A stretch of DNA of 64,000 bases from Saccharothrix deserti. Lineage in GTDB: Bacteria > Actinomycetota > Actinomycetes > Mycobacteriales > Pseudonocardiaceae. The notes under the pieces are model-generated. The model worked only from the letters and a program-made list of their open reading frames with translations, was not told where the DNA came from and made no database searches. Of this stretch, positions 1-9,245 are shown piece by piece (positions within the stretch are counted from its first letter, which is position 1; every line of letters starts with the position of its first letter). Location of the stretch: positions 372,001-436,000 of the forward strand of contig NZ_VKAB01000008.1 in assembly GCF_009769385.1 (NCBI RefSeq), written 5' to 3'. Both the position numbers and the translations under genes were made by a program.

Positions 1-928
1 CGCCGCCGCTCTGGTTGTCGGTGGTGCGGGTGGTGACCTGGTCGAGGAACAGCAGCACGGTGGCGCGGTCGCCGTCGAGCGAGGTCACGCCGCTGGACAC
101 GGCCTTCACCGTGACCACGAGCTTCTGCTCGGGCGCGAGCGTGCGGACCGGGCCGAAGATCGCGTTGTACTGGCACTTGGCCTTGCCGACCAGCAGTTCG
201 TTGGCGGCCTTCTCGGTCGCGGAGACGTCGGCGAAGTTGTAGGAGAACGCCTTCTCCACCGCTTCGCGGGTCTGACCGGCGACCTCGGTGGTGCCGGCGC
301 TGTCCACCAGGGCCTGGTCGTAGCGGACGTCGCCCGCCTGGTCCTGGAACCACACGCCCAGCCCGACCAGCAGGCCGGCCAGCACGACCAGCGCGATCGG
401 CAGCACCAGGCCGTTGCGGGCGGCGGAGGCGGCGCGGACGTCGGCCGCGCGGTACCGGGCGGCCCAGGCGGCCTGCTCGGCGATGTCGGCACCCGGCTTG
501 GTGTGCTTCGACGGGACGTCGTCGAGCACGCTCGGGGCGACCGCCTCGCCGGTGCGCTTGCGCCGTCCGGTCGGCCGGGGGCGGGGCGCGGGGTCCGCGA
601 CGTCGCCCTCGGCCAGGTCGTCCTCCGCGTCCTCGCGGGGCTCGATCAGACCCAGGGGCTCGGTCGAGCCGGCTTTGCGGGCCTCGACGCCGTTGGCAGG
701 GGTGTCCTCGACCCGGGTGTCTTCAACCTGGGTGTCTTCAACCTGGGCGTCCTCGGCCTGCGAGCGACCGACCTGGGTGTCCTCGACCGACGTCACCTCG
801 ACGTCAACCCCGGCGTCGGCCTCGGGCTTGGCGGGCGCGGTGCCCGGCTCGGGGCGTTTGCGCAGGCCGGCGACGCGCGGCCGGACGGTCGGCGTGGTCG
901 GGACGGGGCGGCGGCGGGACGGTGGCAC
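1..928 (-). CDS. Mce-associated membrane protein (partial, C-terminus off window)
   Basis: This is the last visible gene of the mce operon and it runs off the left edge. A long charged, low-complexity N-terminal region contains repeated E-D-T-Q-V-type units. One hydrophobic segment follows near residues 170-192, then an extracytoplasmic domain, as in Mce-associated (Mam) proteins. These are thought to stabilise the Mce lipid transporter at the membrane. I chose GTG 928 because GAGGAG lies 9 bases upstream; the ATG at 937 directly abuts that ribosome-binding sequence. The preceding gene stops at 947. The family call rests on context and the one-membrane-span architecture; the exact subfamily is not resolved. 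Confidence 0.72.
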   Translation of the reverse strand, partial: MPPSRRRPVPTTPTVRPRVAGLRKRPEPGTAPAKPEADAGVDVEVTSVEDTQVGRSQAEDAQVEDTQVEDTRVEDTPANGVEARKAGSTEPLGLIEPREDAEDDLAEGDVADPAPRPRPTGRRKRTGEAVAPSVLDDVPSKHTKPGADIAEQAAWAARYRAADVRAASAARNGLVLPIALVVLAGLLVGLGVWFQDQAGDVRYDQALVDSAGTTEVAGQTREAVEKAFSYNFADVSATEKAANELLVGKAKCQYNAIFGPVRTLAPEQKLVVTVKAVSSGVTSLDGDRATVLLFLDQVTTRTTDNQSGG

Positions 929-946
929 TGACGTCATCTCCTCGGG

Positions 947-1459
947 TCACGCGCCGCCGGCCGCGACCGGCCCCAGCGCGCTGAGCTTCCAACCGGCATC
1001 GGTGCGGGTCAGGTCCGTCTGGTACCGGTTGACCTTCTTCACCGCCTGCCCGCCCTCCGGCGTCACGGTGGTCTCCACGACGGCGATCAGGTGCGCCTTG
1101 CCCGCCCGCGAGTCGAGTTCGGTCACGGCCGCGTCGAGCACCCGGCTCACGGTCACCGTCCTGGCGTCCTCGATCTGCTTCCTGCGGCTGTCCCGACCGC
1201 TCTCGATCTCGGTGCGCAGCTCGCCGGTGGACGAGTCGAGCCACCGGTCGAGGTCGTCGTCGACCTTCTTGTAGTCGAGGGTGGTGAAGTTCGCGATCCC
1301 GACCTGCCCGACCCGCAGCACCTCTTCCCGCTCCCGCGAGAACGCCACCGAGTCGTTGGCCGACGCGTTCCACCACGACACCCCGGCCCACACCGCGTAA
1401 CCGGCGGCCAACACCGCAAGCACGGCCGCGACCGGGAGCACCCAACGTCGAACGTCCAT
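947..1459 (-). CDS. Mce-associated membrane protein
   Basis: A 170-residue protein with one N-terminal membrane helix (about residues 7-28). The extracytoplasmic alpha/beta domain carries the pattern usual for Mam proteins: V-G-x-x-N-F-T-T-x-D near residues 51-62 and a final beta-rich part reading W-K-L-S-A-L. Such proteins accompany Mce transporters and probably help assemble or stabilise them. It begins 10 bases after mceF stops, with a clear GGAGG site upstream of ATG 1459, so it belongs to the same transcript. No catalytic motif is seen. Confidence 0.82.
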   Translation of the reverse strand: MDVRRWVLPVAAVLAVLAAGYAVWAGVSWWNASANDSVAFSREREEVLRVGQVGIANFTTLDYKKVDDDLDRWLDSSTGELRTEIESGRDSRRKQIEDARTVTVSRVLDAAVTELDSRAGKAHLIAVVETTVTPEGGQAVKKVNRYQTDLTRTDAGWKLSALGPVAAGGA

Positions 1460-1469
1460 CCGTCCCTCC

Positions 1470-2705
1470 TCAGCCCGGCAGACCGAGCAACTGCCCCAGG
1501 CTGGTCAGCACCGGCGCCTCGGCGGCCTCACCCGAAGGCGACGCCGGTTCCCGCCCCGGCTGCGACGTCGCGTCACCGGTGGGCGTGGTCGGGGTGCCAC
1601 CGTAAGGCGCGTTCTGCGCGCCACGCACGCTGGTCGCACTCCCCCGCGCCAACGCGCAGTAAGCCTGCGTGTTCAGCTCGGCCGGGGTGGTGTCGGTGCC
1701 CTGCCGGATCTTCGTGGCCTCGTAGCCGACGGTGCACGGCGGCGGGTCGAACACGTTCAGGGCCAGCCCGAAGTGCGCGCCCGTCCCGTCACCCTTCGCC
1801 ACGGAGAACCCGCCGCCGACCGCGATCGGGTAGGTGACGGCGATCTGCTCCAGCCCGTCCAGCCGCGTGACCAGGATGTTCCCCGTGGTCAGCAGGTTGG
1901 CGAACACGACGCCCAGGTTGGGCCCGGTCTCCCGGAGCAGCGCCGACACCTGCTCGGCGGCCTGCGGCGACACCCCGATGAGCCGCCGGATGTCGGTGTC
2001 GGAGTTCTTCAGCTGCTCGGCCAGCGCGCGCAGGTCGGTGGAGAACGACCTGATCGCGCTGCCCTGCGCGGCCTGCGTGTTCAGCACGACCAACCCGTCA
2101 TTGATCAACGCCTTGGTCTGCGGCAGGTGCTCGGTCGCGGCCTGGGTGAACACCCTGGTGTTGTCCAGCAGCACCTGCAGGTCCGGCCCGGTGCCGCTGA
2201 ACGCCAGGTCCAGCTCGTCCACCACGGTCCGCAGCGATTCCGTCGGCACCGACTTGGCGAACTCGTCGAGGTTCGTCAACAGCGCGTCGACCGGCGGTGG
2301 CGTCTTGGTCGCCGTGCGCGGGATGACCGACCCGGCCTCCAGGTACGGCCCGTCCTCACCACGCGGCCTCAGGTCGACGAACTGCTCGCCCACCGCGGAC
2401 CGGTTGGCGACGACGGCCTCCAGGTCGGCGGGGATGGCGGGCGCGCTGGGGTCGATGTCGAGGTCGACCTCCAGCCCGTCGGCGGTCAGCCGCATCTGCC
2501 CGACCCGGCCGACGGCCACGCCGCGGTAGGTGACCTCGGCGTTGGTGAACACGCCGCCGGAGTCGGCGAGCTGCATCGTCACCACGTACCCGGACGCGCC
2601 GAACAGCCGGCCGAGACCGACGTACCGGGCGCCGACGTAGCTCACGCCGAGCAGCGCGATCAGCACGAACGCCACGATCTGGACCTTGGTCCGGCCGGGG
2701 ATCAC
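1470..2705 (-). CDS. mceF: Mce family protein, sixth subunit (MceF)
   Basis: A 411-residue substrate-binding-type subunit of an Mce lipid importer. It has an N-terminal signal-anchor helix (about residues 8-27), one MCE/MlaD domain (about 38-115), a helical region (about 120-290), and a proline/threonine-rich tail ending in small and acidic residues. In the established model, six MceA-F proteins form a hexameric lipid channel across the periplasm-like space, fed by YrbE permeases and an ATPase. ATG 2705 overlaps the mceE stop by 4 bp, implying translational coupling. The A-F letter is assigned by order in the operon. The lipid substrate cannot be read from the sequence. Confidence 0.88.
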   Translation of the reverse strand: MIPGRTKVQIVAFVLIALLGVSYVGARYVGLGRLFGASGYVVTMQLADSGGVFTNAEVTYRGVAVGRVGQMRLTADGLEVDLDIDPSAPAIPADLEAVVANRSAVGEQFVDLRPRGEDGPYLEAGSVIPRTATKTPPPVDALLTNLDEFAKSVPTESLRTVVDELDLAFSGTGPDLQVLLDNTRVFTQAATEHLPQTKALINDGLVVLNTQAAQGSAIRSFSTDLRALAEQLKNSDTDIRRLIGVSPQAAEQVSALLRETGPNLGVVFANLLTTGNILVTRLDGLEQIAVTYPIAVGGGFSVAKGDGTGAHFGLALNVFDPPPCTVGYEATKIRQGTDTTPAELNTQAYCALARGSATSVRGAQNAPYGGTPTTPTGDATSQPGREPASPSGEAAEAPVLTSLGQLLGLPG

Positions 2706-3850
2706 CGCCCACCTCCGAGCAGTCCGCCGAGCAGGTCGCCCAGCCCGGACGTGCCCGAGATCCCGGGCAGGGGCAGGTTGGGCAGCGGCAACGGCAGGGA
2801 CGGCGCGTGGCCGTCCAGCCCCGGGAGGGTGGCCACCGGCGACTGCCGCGACCGGCCCAGGTTGTCCACGATCGTGCCCAGGTTCAGGTCGAGGTCCGCG
2901 TACAGGTTCGTGTAGTCGCCCCTGATGCCGTCCACCGCCGAGTCCGGGAACGGGTAGGTCAGCAGCAGCTCGAAGCCGTTGGGCAGGTTCGTCCCCGCCT
3001 CGGCGAGCTTCTGCAACGTGGGCGTCAACGCCTTGAGGTCGGCCACGATGTCGTCCTTGGACTTGTTCACCGTGTCGACCGCGACGTCGGACAGCGTGTC
3101 CAACGACTGGAGCAGGGTGACCAGCTGGGTCCGCTGGTCGCTGAGCACCTTCAGGCCCGGTTCCAGCCCGTCCAGCACCCCGGCGATCTGGTCGCGCTGG
3201 GCGTTCAGCGTGCCGCCGAGGCGGTTGAGGCCGTCCAACGCGCGGGTGATCTCGCCCTTGTGCGCGTCGAGGTCCCCGACCAGCGTGTTCAGGTTGTGCA
3301 GCAGCGACCGGATCTGCGGCTCGTTGCCCTCCAGAGCCGCGTTCAGCTCCCGGCTGATGTCCTGGATCTGGGCGATGCCGCCGCCGTTGAGCAGCATGGA
3401 CAGCGCGCCGAAGACCTCTTCGACCTCGGGGTTGCGGTTGGTCCGCTCGACCGGGATGACCGAGCCGTCGCCCAGGGCGCCCTCTTCACGCCCCTCGGCC
3501 GGTCCGGCCAGCTCCACGTACTTCTCGCCGAGCAGCGCGGACTGGCGCAGCCGGGCGACCGCGTTGCCGGGCAGCCGCACGTCGCCGTTGACCAGCACGG
3601 TCACCTCGGCGGTCCAGCCGTCCGAGCCGAGGTCGATCCGGTCCACCCGGCCGACCGGCACGTCGTTGACCTTCACGCCCGCCTGCGGCACCAGGTCCAG
3701 CACGTCCTTGAACTGGACCTTCACCTGGTACGGCCGGTCGCCGACGTCCGCGCCGCCGGGCAGCGGCATGTTGTAGACGCCGTCGAAACCGCCCGAGCCG
3801 CAACCGGTCAGCACCAGCGCGCTCGCCAGGAGCACCACCAAAGGCCTCAC
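2702..3850 (-). CDS. mceE: Mce family lipoprotein (MceE, LprK-like)
   Basis: A 382-residue Mce subunit with a lipoprotein signal: a hydrophobic stretch ends in L-T-G-C with the lipidated cysteine at residue 17, typical of the fifth Mce protein. The MCE domain follows (about residues 40-120), then a long helical part and a C-terminal Leu/Gly/Pro-rich tail. An upstream in-frame start at 3970 would put 40 residues before the signal peptide, so GTG 3850 is preferred. That GTG overlaps the mceD stop by 4 bp. The protein would sit on the outer face of the membrane as part of the Mce hexamer. Confidence 0.88.
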   Translation of the reverse strand: MRPLVVLLASALVLTGCGSGGFDGVYNMPLPGGADVGDRPYQVKVQFKDVLDLVPQAGVKVNDVPVGRVDRIDLGSDGWTAEVTVLVNGDVRLPGNAVARLRQSALLGEKYVELAGPAEGREEGALGDGSVIPVERTNRNPEVEEVFGALSMLLNGGGIAQIQDISRELNAALEGNEPQIRSLLHNLNTLVGDLDAHKGEITRALDGLNRLGGTLNAQRDQIAGVLDGLEPGLKVLSDQRTQLVTLLQSLDTLSDVAVDTVNKSKDDIVADLKALTPTLQKLAEAGTNLPNGFELLLTYPFPDSAVDGIRGDYTNLYADLDLNLGTIVDNLGRSRQSPVATLPGLDGHAPSLPLPLPNLPLPGISGTSGLGDLLGGLLGGGR

Positions 3851-5016
3851 TGGGGCACCCCCGCGAGCGGCAAGGGCAGCGGCACTTTGCCCTGGGACAG
3901 GTCGGACAGCACTTCGGCGGGCGTCTTCAACGGCACCGCGCCGCTCAGGATCGGCTCCAACTGGCGGCACGCCTCGGCGAGCACACCCGGCACGCGCCCC
4001 GGTTCGACACCCTGGATGAGCTTGCAGACCAGCACGATCGGCGGCTGGTTCAGCTCGTTGATGTCGGCACGGGTGTCGAGCGTGCCGGAGGCCGCGTTGT
4101 AGGCGTTCTGGAGGTTGCCCAGGGCCAGCGGCGCGACGTCCAGCGTCTCGGCGAGCGCGGCGCGCTGGTCCACCAGCACCTGCGTGATGCCGGCGAGCTT
4201 GTCGACGTTCGACTTGAGCACGGCCCGGTTGTCCTGGATGAAGCCCTGCACCTGGCCGAGCGCGGTGGCCAGCTCGTTCAGCGCGCCGCCCAGGTTCTCC
4301 CGCTCGTCGGCGAGGAACCCGGCGACCTCGGCCAGCTGCTTGTTGAAGTCGCTCACCTGGCTGTCGTTCGCGGCCAGCATGCCGGTGAACTTCTGCAGGT
4401 TGTCCACGGTGCCGAACAGGTCGTCCTTCGAGCCGGACAACGTGCGGGTGGCGTCACCGAGCTGCTTGATGGTGTCGCCGAGCGCCTGGCCGTTGCCCTG
4501 GAGGTTGCCCGCCGCCGAGTCCAGCAGCTCGGACAGCGCGCCGTCCTTGTTCGCGCCGTTGGGCCCGAGCGCGGTGGTGAGCTTGTTCAGGCTCGCGTAC
4601 AGCTCGTCCAGCTCGACCGGGGTGGCGGTGCGCTCACGCGGGATGGTCGCGTTGTCGTCCATCACCACGCCGCCGGTGTAGGCGGGCGCGAGCTGCACGT
4701 ACCGGTCGCTGACCACGCTGGGCGCGACCACGACCGCCTGCGCGTCCGCGGGCACCTTCACCGTGCGGTCGAGCGACATCACGACCTTCACCGTCGTGCC
4801 CTGCGGCTCGACCTCGTCGATGGTGCCGATCCGGACGCCGAGCACCCGCACGTCCGAGCCGGGGTACACGCCGACGGCCGCGCCGAACACGGCGGTCACC
4901 CGGCGGCTGTTGACGCCCGTGAACACCCACCACATCGCCGCCGCCGCCACGATCGCGAGCACGCACGCGATCGCCACGGCACGGGTCAGGTCGCGGCCGA
5001 TCCTGGTGGTCGTCAT
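3847..5016 (-). CDS. mceD: Mce family protein (MceD)
   Basis: A 389-residue protein with an N-terminal membrane anchor (about residues 12-33, Ala-rich), an MCE/MlaD domain (about 38-118) and a long helical segment. Its C-terminal region has two cysteines, V-C-K-L and E-A-C-R-Q-L. It is the fourth Mce subunit by position. ATG 5016 lies one base after the mceC stop. It would form the lipid-conducting hexamer with its neighbours. Nothing looks broken. Confidence 0.87.
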   Translation of the reverse strand: MTTTRIGRDLTRAVAIACVLAIVAAAAMWWVFTGVNSRRVTAVFGAAVGVYPGSDVRVLGVRIGTIDEVEPQGTTVKVVMSLDRTVKVPADAQAVVVAPSVVSDRYVQLAPAYTGGVVMDDNATIPRERTATPVELDELYASLNKLTTALGPNGANKDGALSELLDSAAGNLQGNGQALGDTIKQLGDATRTLSGSKDDLFGTVDNLQKFTGMLAANDSQVSDFNKQLAEVAGFLADERENLGGALNELATALGQVQGFIQDNRAVLKSNVDKLAGITQVLVDQRAALAETLDVAPLALGNLQNAYNAASGTLDTRADINELNQPPIVLVCKLIQGVEPGRVPGVLAEACRQLEPILSGAVPLKTPAEVLSDLSQGKVPLPLPLAGVPQ

Positions 5017-5017
5017 G

Positions 5018-6061
5018 TCAGTTCCCTCCCCCAGCAGGAGCCGAGCGCTGCACGCCGGGCGGGAGACAGCCCTCTTCGTTGAAGCCGACCACGCCGAGGT
5101 TCACCGACGGCGGCAGCAGGCCGCAGATGTAGACGTCGAACCAGCGGCCGTTGCCCAGGACGTTCGCGAACACCCGGTAGAACGGCGCCATCAGCGCCAG
5201 GCTGCGGTCGATCGTGTCCTGGTTGCGCTGCAACATCGTGGCGACCCGGTCCAGCTGCTCCAGCGCGGGCCGCAGCTGGGCGGAGTTGTCGGCGACCAGG
5301 CCGGACAGCTCCTTCGACAGCTCACGGGTGCCGTTGAGCAGCGCCACGATCGCGTCCCGCCGCTTGCGCAGCTCCCCCAGCAGCAGGTTGCCGTCCGCGA
5401 GCAGCTTCTCGAACTGCTCGTTGCGGTCGGACAGGGTCTTGCTGATCTGGTTGGTGTTGGCCAGCAGCCGCGCCAGCTGCTCGTCGCGCGACGAGATCGT
5501 CTTCGACAGCGCGGACAGGCCGTCCAACGCGCCGCGGACGTGCTCCGCCGAGCCCCGGAACGTCTCCGACAGCACCTGGAAGCTGTCCGCGAGCTGCTTG
5601 GTGTCGATCTGGCCGACCGTGGACGCCAGGCCGTTGAACGCCTCCTGCACGTCGTACGGCGACAGGGTGCGCTCGCGCGGGATCGGGTCGCCCGGGTTCA
5701 GCGGCTCCGAACCCTGCGGGTCCAGGGCCAGGAACTTCTGCCCGAGCAGGGTCTTGATCCGGATCGTCGCGGTGGTGCGGTCGCCCACCCACGCGTCCTT
5801 GACCTTGAACGACACCTTCACCTTGTCGCCGTCCAGCTCGACCTTGGTCACCTTGCCGACCTTCACGCCCGCCACGCGCACCTCGTTCGCCGGTACCAGG
5901 CCGGCGGCCTCGGTGAACTCGGCCGAGTACGTGGTGCCGCCGCCGATGATCGGCAGGTCGTCCGAGTAGAACGCGGCGAGCAGCAGCAACGCGATCACGG
6001 TCAGGCTCACCGCGCCGACCGTCACCGGGTTGCGCCGGGTAGCACTACCTGGGGTTTTCAC
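5018..6061 (-). CDS. mceC: Mce family protein (MceC)
   Basis: A 347-residue Mce subunit. GTG 6061 is preferred because it overlaps the mceB stop in a GTGA arrangement and has GAGGTG about six bases upstream; starts further upstream add an arginine-rich non-family leader. Order: membrane anchor (about residues 10-30), MCE domain (about 36-113, with G-V-K-V-G-K-V), and a helical region with regularly spaced leucines. The C-terminal cysteines C-G-L and G-C-L-P-P-G are typical of Mce proteins. It is a component of the same lipid importer. Confidence 0.87.
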   Translation of the reverse strand: MKTPGSATRRNPVTVGAVSLTVIALLLLAAFYSDDLPIIGGGTTYSAEFTEAAGLVPANEVRVAGVKVGKVTKVELDGDKVKVSFKVKDAWVGDRTTATIRIKTLLGQKFLALDPQGSEPLNPGDPIPRERTLSPYDVQEAFNGLASTVGQIDTKQLADSFQVLSETFRGSAEHVRGALDGLSALSKTISSRDEQLARLLANTNQISKTLSDRNEQFEKLLADGNLLLGELRKRRDAIVALLNGTRELSKELSGLVADNSAQLRPALEQLDRVATMLQRNQDTIDRSLALMAPFYRVFANVLGNGRWFDVYICGLLPPSVNLGVVGFNEEGCLPPGVQRSAPAGGGN

Positions 6062-7086
6062 GGGCGACACCTCGGCTGCGTGACCGGCAGAGCGGTGATC
6101 GGGACGGGGTCGTTGACGATCGGCGGCACGGTGACGCTGCCGGAGCCCTCGCACAGGAAGAAGTTGAACCAGGACCCGTAGGACGCGGTCCGGGACAGCG
6201 CCTCCAGCTTGTTGGGCAGGCGCTGGATGACGCCCTCGACGACCGCCTCGTTGTCGGCCAGCGTCTGCGCCACCAGGCCGAGGTTCGCGATGTCGTCCTT
6301 CAACGGCTGCCGCGACTCGTTGAGCAGGCCCGCCGTGGTCGAGGTCAGGTCGCCCAGGGCGCTGATCGCCTCACCGATCGGCTGGTGGTCGCGCGCCAGG
6401 CCCGTCGTCAGCTCCTGGAGCGTCGCGACCAGCGTGGACACCTGCTCGGTGCGCGAGTTGACGGTGTCCAGCACGGCGTTGAGGTTGGTGATGACCTCGC
6501 CGATCACCTGGTCGCGGCTCGCCAGCGTGGACGTCAGCGACGCGGTGTGGCGCAGCAGGCCGTCGATCGTGCCGCCCTCGCCCTGGAGCACCTGGATGAT
6601 CTCGTTCGACAGCTGGTTCACGTCGTCCGGGTTGAGCGCCTGGAACAGCGGCTTGAACCCGTTGAACAGCACGGTCAGGTCGAGCGCGGGCTTGGTGCGC
6701 TCCAGCGGGATCACGTCACCCGGCTTGAGCGCGGAGGCGTCGCCCACGCCGTGCTCCAGCGAGATGTACCGCTGGCCGACGAGGTTGCGGTACTTGATCG
6801 TCGCGGTGACCGACGCGGGCAGCGTGCGGTCGCCCTCCAGCGAGAACTCCACCTCCGCCAGCCGCCGGTCGACCACGCGGATCTCGTCCACCTGGCCGAC
6901 CCGGACGCCCGCGATGCGGATGTCGTCGCCCTCGTTGAGCGCCGTGACGTCGGTGAACCGGGCCGTGTAGCCGGTGGCGCCGTTGAAGTTCACGTTCGAG
7001 ATGGTCACCGCGAGCAGCGTGGTCGCCAGGATCGTGATCGCGGCGAACACGGCCAGCTTGACCAGCGGCGCGGCCAGGGACCTCAT
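6058..7086 (-). CDS. mceB: Mce family protein (MceB)
   Basis: A 342-residue protein with an N-terminal signal anchor (about residues 7-28), an MCE domain (about 38-116, with G-V-R-V-G-Q-V), a helical domain, and a C-terminal N-F-F-L-C-E-G cysteine motif. ATG 7086 overlaps the mceA stop by 4 bp and its own stop overlaps mceC by 4 bp. It is the second subunit of the Mce hexamer by gene order. Confidence 0.87.
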   Translation of the reverse strand: MRSLAAPLVKLAVFAAITILATTLLAVTISNVNFNGATGYTARFTDVTALNEGDDIRIAGVRVGQVDEIRVVDRRLAEVEFSLEGDRTLPASVTATIKYRNLVGQRYISLEHGVGDASALKPGDVIPLERTKPALDLTVLFNGFKPLFQALNPDDVNQLSNEIIQVLQGEGGTIDGLLRHTASLTSTLASRDQVIGEVITNLNAVLDTVNSRTEQVSTLVATLQELTTGLARDHQPIGEAISALGDLTSTTAGLLNESRQPLKDDIANLGLVAQTLADNEAVVEGVIQRLPNKLEALSRTASYGSWFNFFLCEGSGSVTVPPIVNDPVPITALPVTQPRCRP

Positions 7087-8408
7087 GCCGTCACCTCCGC
7101 GCCCCGGTACAGGGGGCCGAGCAGCAACGCGGTGAAGCTCGGCATCTGGTCGCGTTCCAGGCCGAACTGCGGCGCGAGCAGCGCGGCCAGGAAGTCCTGC
7201 TCCTCAGGCGAGTTGGCCAGGGTCGGCACGCCGTGGAACGACGACGGCGACGTGGTGCCGCCGCTCGTGCCCGTGGCGGGCGGCAGCACGCCGTCGTTCG
7301 CCCCGCGGGCGGGCGGCGGGGACGACGAACCGTCCTTGACCGGGCCGTCCGGCGGGTACTGCGGGAACGGGTCCGGCCGCGGCACGACGTCGTAGCAGCG
7401 GGGGCCGCGCTTGTCGGCGTACTCCGGCTCGTCCTTGCCCGGCTCGTACTTGCCGCGGTCGGCGGTGATCTCCAGCGTGATGTGCAGGCCCGGCTCGTTC
7501 GTGCCCTTGCCGAACACCTGGTCCATGATCGGCTTGAACTCGGCCAGGCCCTTGAGCAGGCACGGGTACTCGGGCGCGTACTTCGCCAGCAGCTCCAGCG
7601 TCGGTCGGCTGACGTCGGAGAGCTGGATCAGGTTGTTCTTGTTCACGGCGAGGAAGCTGTTCAGGTCCAGCGAGGTGGTGGTCAGCGTGCCGTACATGGC
7701 CAGCAGGTTGTCCCGCTGCTCGACCAGCGTGCGGCTGGTGACCGTGGCGTCGCTGAGGGCTTGCACCAGGTCCGGCGCGGCGTCCGCGTAGACGTTCGAG
7801 ACGTCCGCGAGGCGGCTGATGCCCTGCTTGAGCGCGGGCAGCTGCGGGTTGAACTCGCCCAGGTACGAGTCGAGCCGGACCAGCGTGTCGCCCAGCGGCC
7901 TGCCCCGGTTCTCCAACGCCTGCGACATCGCGGTCAGCGTGGTGGCCAGCTTCTCCGGCTGCACCGCCTGGAGCACCGGCATGAGGTCGTCGAGCACGCG
8001 TTCCAGCTCGACCGCGCTGCTGGAGCGGTCCTGCTCGATGACATCGCCCTCGGCCAACGGCTGCTCGGACTGCTTCGGCAGCACCAGGTTCACGTACCGC
8101 TCGCCGAACAGGGTCTTCGGCAGCAGTCGCGCGGAGACGTTGCCGGGGATGTGCCGGACCTGCTCGGGGTCCAGCGCCAGGTCCAGCTCGGCGCCGTCAC
8201 CGGCGGTCCGGATCGCCTTGACCTCACCGACGATCATGCCGCGGACCTTCACGTCCGAGGCGACCTGCAACTGGTTGCCGACCCGGTCGGTCTTCAACGT
8301 CACCCGCACCACCTGGGTGAACGCGTCGTTGTAGAGCGCCACCGTGAAGGTGAGGAAGAGTGCGATGACGACGAGGAACACGACGCCAAGGAGTCGTCGC
8401 TTGATCAT
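7083..8408 (-). CDS. mceA: Mce family protein (MceA)
   Basis: A 441-residue first Mce subunit. It has an N-terminal membrane helix (about residues 5-24), an MCE domain (about 35-110), a helical mid-region, then Y-P-C-L-L-K-G-L and a Pro/Gly/Ser-rich C-terminal tail. A-type Mce proteins of mycobacteria are the best-studied members and are cell-envelope exposed. The start overlaps the yrbE-B stop by 4 bp. The disordered tail is longer than in MceB or MceC, a usual feature of the family. Confidence 0.88.
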   Translation of the reverse strand: MIKRRLLGVVFLVVIALFLTFTVALYNDAFTQVVRVTLKTDRVGNQLQVASDVKVRGMIVGEVKAIRTAGDGAELDLALDPEQVRHIPGNVSARLLPKTLFGERYVNLVLPKQSEQPLAEGDVIEQDRSSSAVELERVLDDLMPVLQAVQPEKLATTLTAMSQALENRGRPLGDTLVRLDSYLGEFNPQLPALKQGISRLADVSNVYADAAPDLVQALSDATVTSRTLVEQRDNLLAMYGTLTTTSLDLNSFLAVNKNNLIQLSDVSRPTLELLAKYAPEYPCLLKGLAEFKPIMDQVFGKGTNEPGLHITLEITADRGKYEPGKDEPEYADKRGPRCYDVVPRPDPFPQYPPDGPVKDGSSSPPPARGANDGVLPPATGTSGGTTSPSSFHGVPTLANSPEEQDFLAALLAPQFGLERDQMPSFTALLLGPLYRGAEVTA

Positions 8409-9244
8409 CCGGCGATCCTCACCGTCGTCGTCGTGCCCCAGATGGCCATGCTGAGGAAGAAGTCGAGCAGGCTCGTCGTGACGATCGCCGTGCGCACCGC
8501 GCGGCCGACCGCGACACCCACGCCCGCCGGGCCGCCGCTGGCGCGGTAGCCGTAGTAGCAGTGCGTCATGATGATCACCACGGCGAAGACGAGGACCTTG
8601 CCGAACGACCAGAGCACGTCGATCGGCGGTAGGAACAGGTTGAAGTAGTGGTCGTAGGTGCCCGCCGACTGCCCGTAGAACTCGACGGTGATGAATCTCG
8701 CCGCCAGGTACGAGGTGAGCAGGCCGATCACGTACAGCGGGATGATCGCGATGAAACCCGCGATGATCCGCGTGGTGACCAGGTACGGCAGGCTGGGGAT
8801 GCCCATGACCTCCAGCGCGTCGATCTCCTCCGAGATCCGCATCGCGCCCAGCTGCGCGGTGAAACCCGAGCCGACCGTTGCGCTGAGGGCCAGGCCCGCG
8901 ACCAGGGGCGCGATCTCACGGGTGTTGAAGTACGCGGACACGAAGCCCGCGAACGCCGACGTTCCGATCTGGTTGAGCGCGGTGAAGCCCTGCAGGCCGA
9001 CGACCGTGCCGGTGAACACCGACATGCCGATCATCACGCCGATCGTGCCGCCGATGACCGCCAGCGCGCCGGAACCGAAGCTCACCTCGGCCAGCAGCCG
9101 CAGCGTCTCGCGCAGGTAGCGGCTCAGCGTGCGCGGCGTCCAGGCGAGCGCGCGGAGGTAGAACCACAGCTGGTCGCCGAAGGTGTCCAGCATGGCCAGC
9201 GGCGCGTTCGCCACCTTGCGGAACCGGTCGTTGATCGTGGCCAT
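8405..9244 (-). CDS. yrbEB: YrbE/MlaE-type ABC permease, second copy (YrbEB)
   Basis: A 279-residue integral membrane protein of the MlaE permease family. A hydrophilic N-terminus precedes about five or six membrane segments. The conserved cytoplasmic coupling motif around E-E-I-D-A-L-E-V-M-G-I contacts the ATPase. The C-terminus reads G-P-A-G-V-G-V-A-V-G-R-A-V, the family signature. With YrbEA it forms the heterodimeric membrane core that drives lipids taken through the Mce hexamer. The start lies one base after the yrbEA stop and its stop overlaps mceA. Confidence 0.92.
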   Translation of the reverse strand: MATINDRFRKVANAPLAMLDTFGDQLWFYLRALAWTPRTLSRYLRETLRLLAEVSFGSGALAVIGGTIGVMIGMSVFTGTVVGLQGFTALNQIGTSAFAGFVSAYFNTREIAPLVAGLALSATVGSGFTAQLGAMRISEEIDALEVMGIPSLPYLVTTRIIAGFIAIIPLYVIGLLTSYLAARFITVEFYGQSAGTYDHYFNLFLPPIDVLWSFGKVLVFAVVIIMTHCYYGYRASGGPAGVGVAVGRAVRTAIVTTSLLDFFLSMAIWGTTTTVRIAG

Positions 9245-9245
9245 C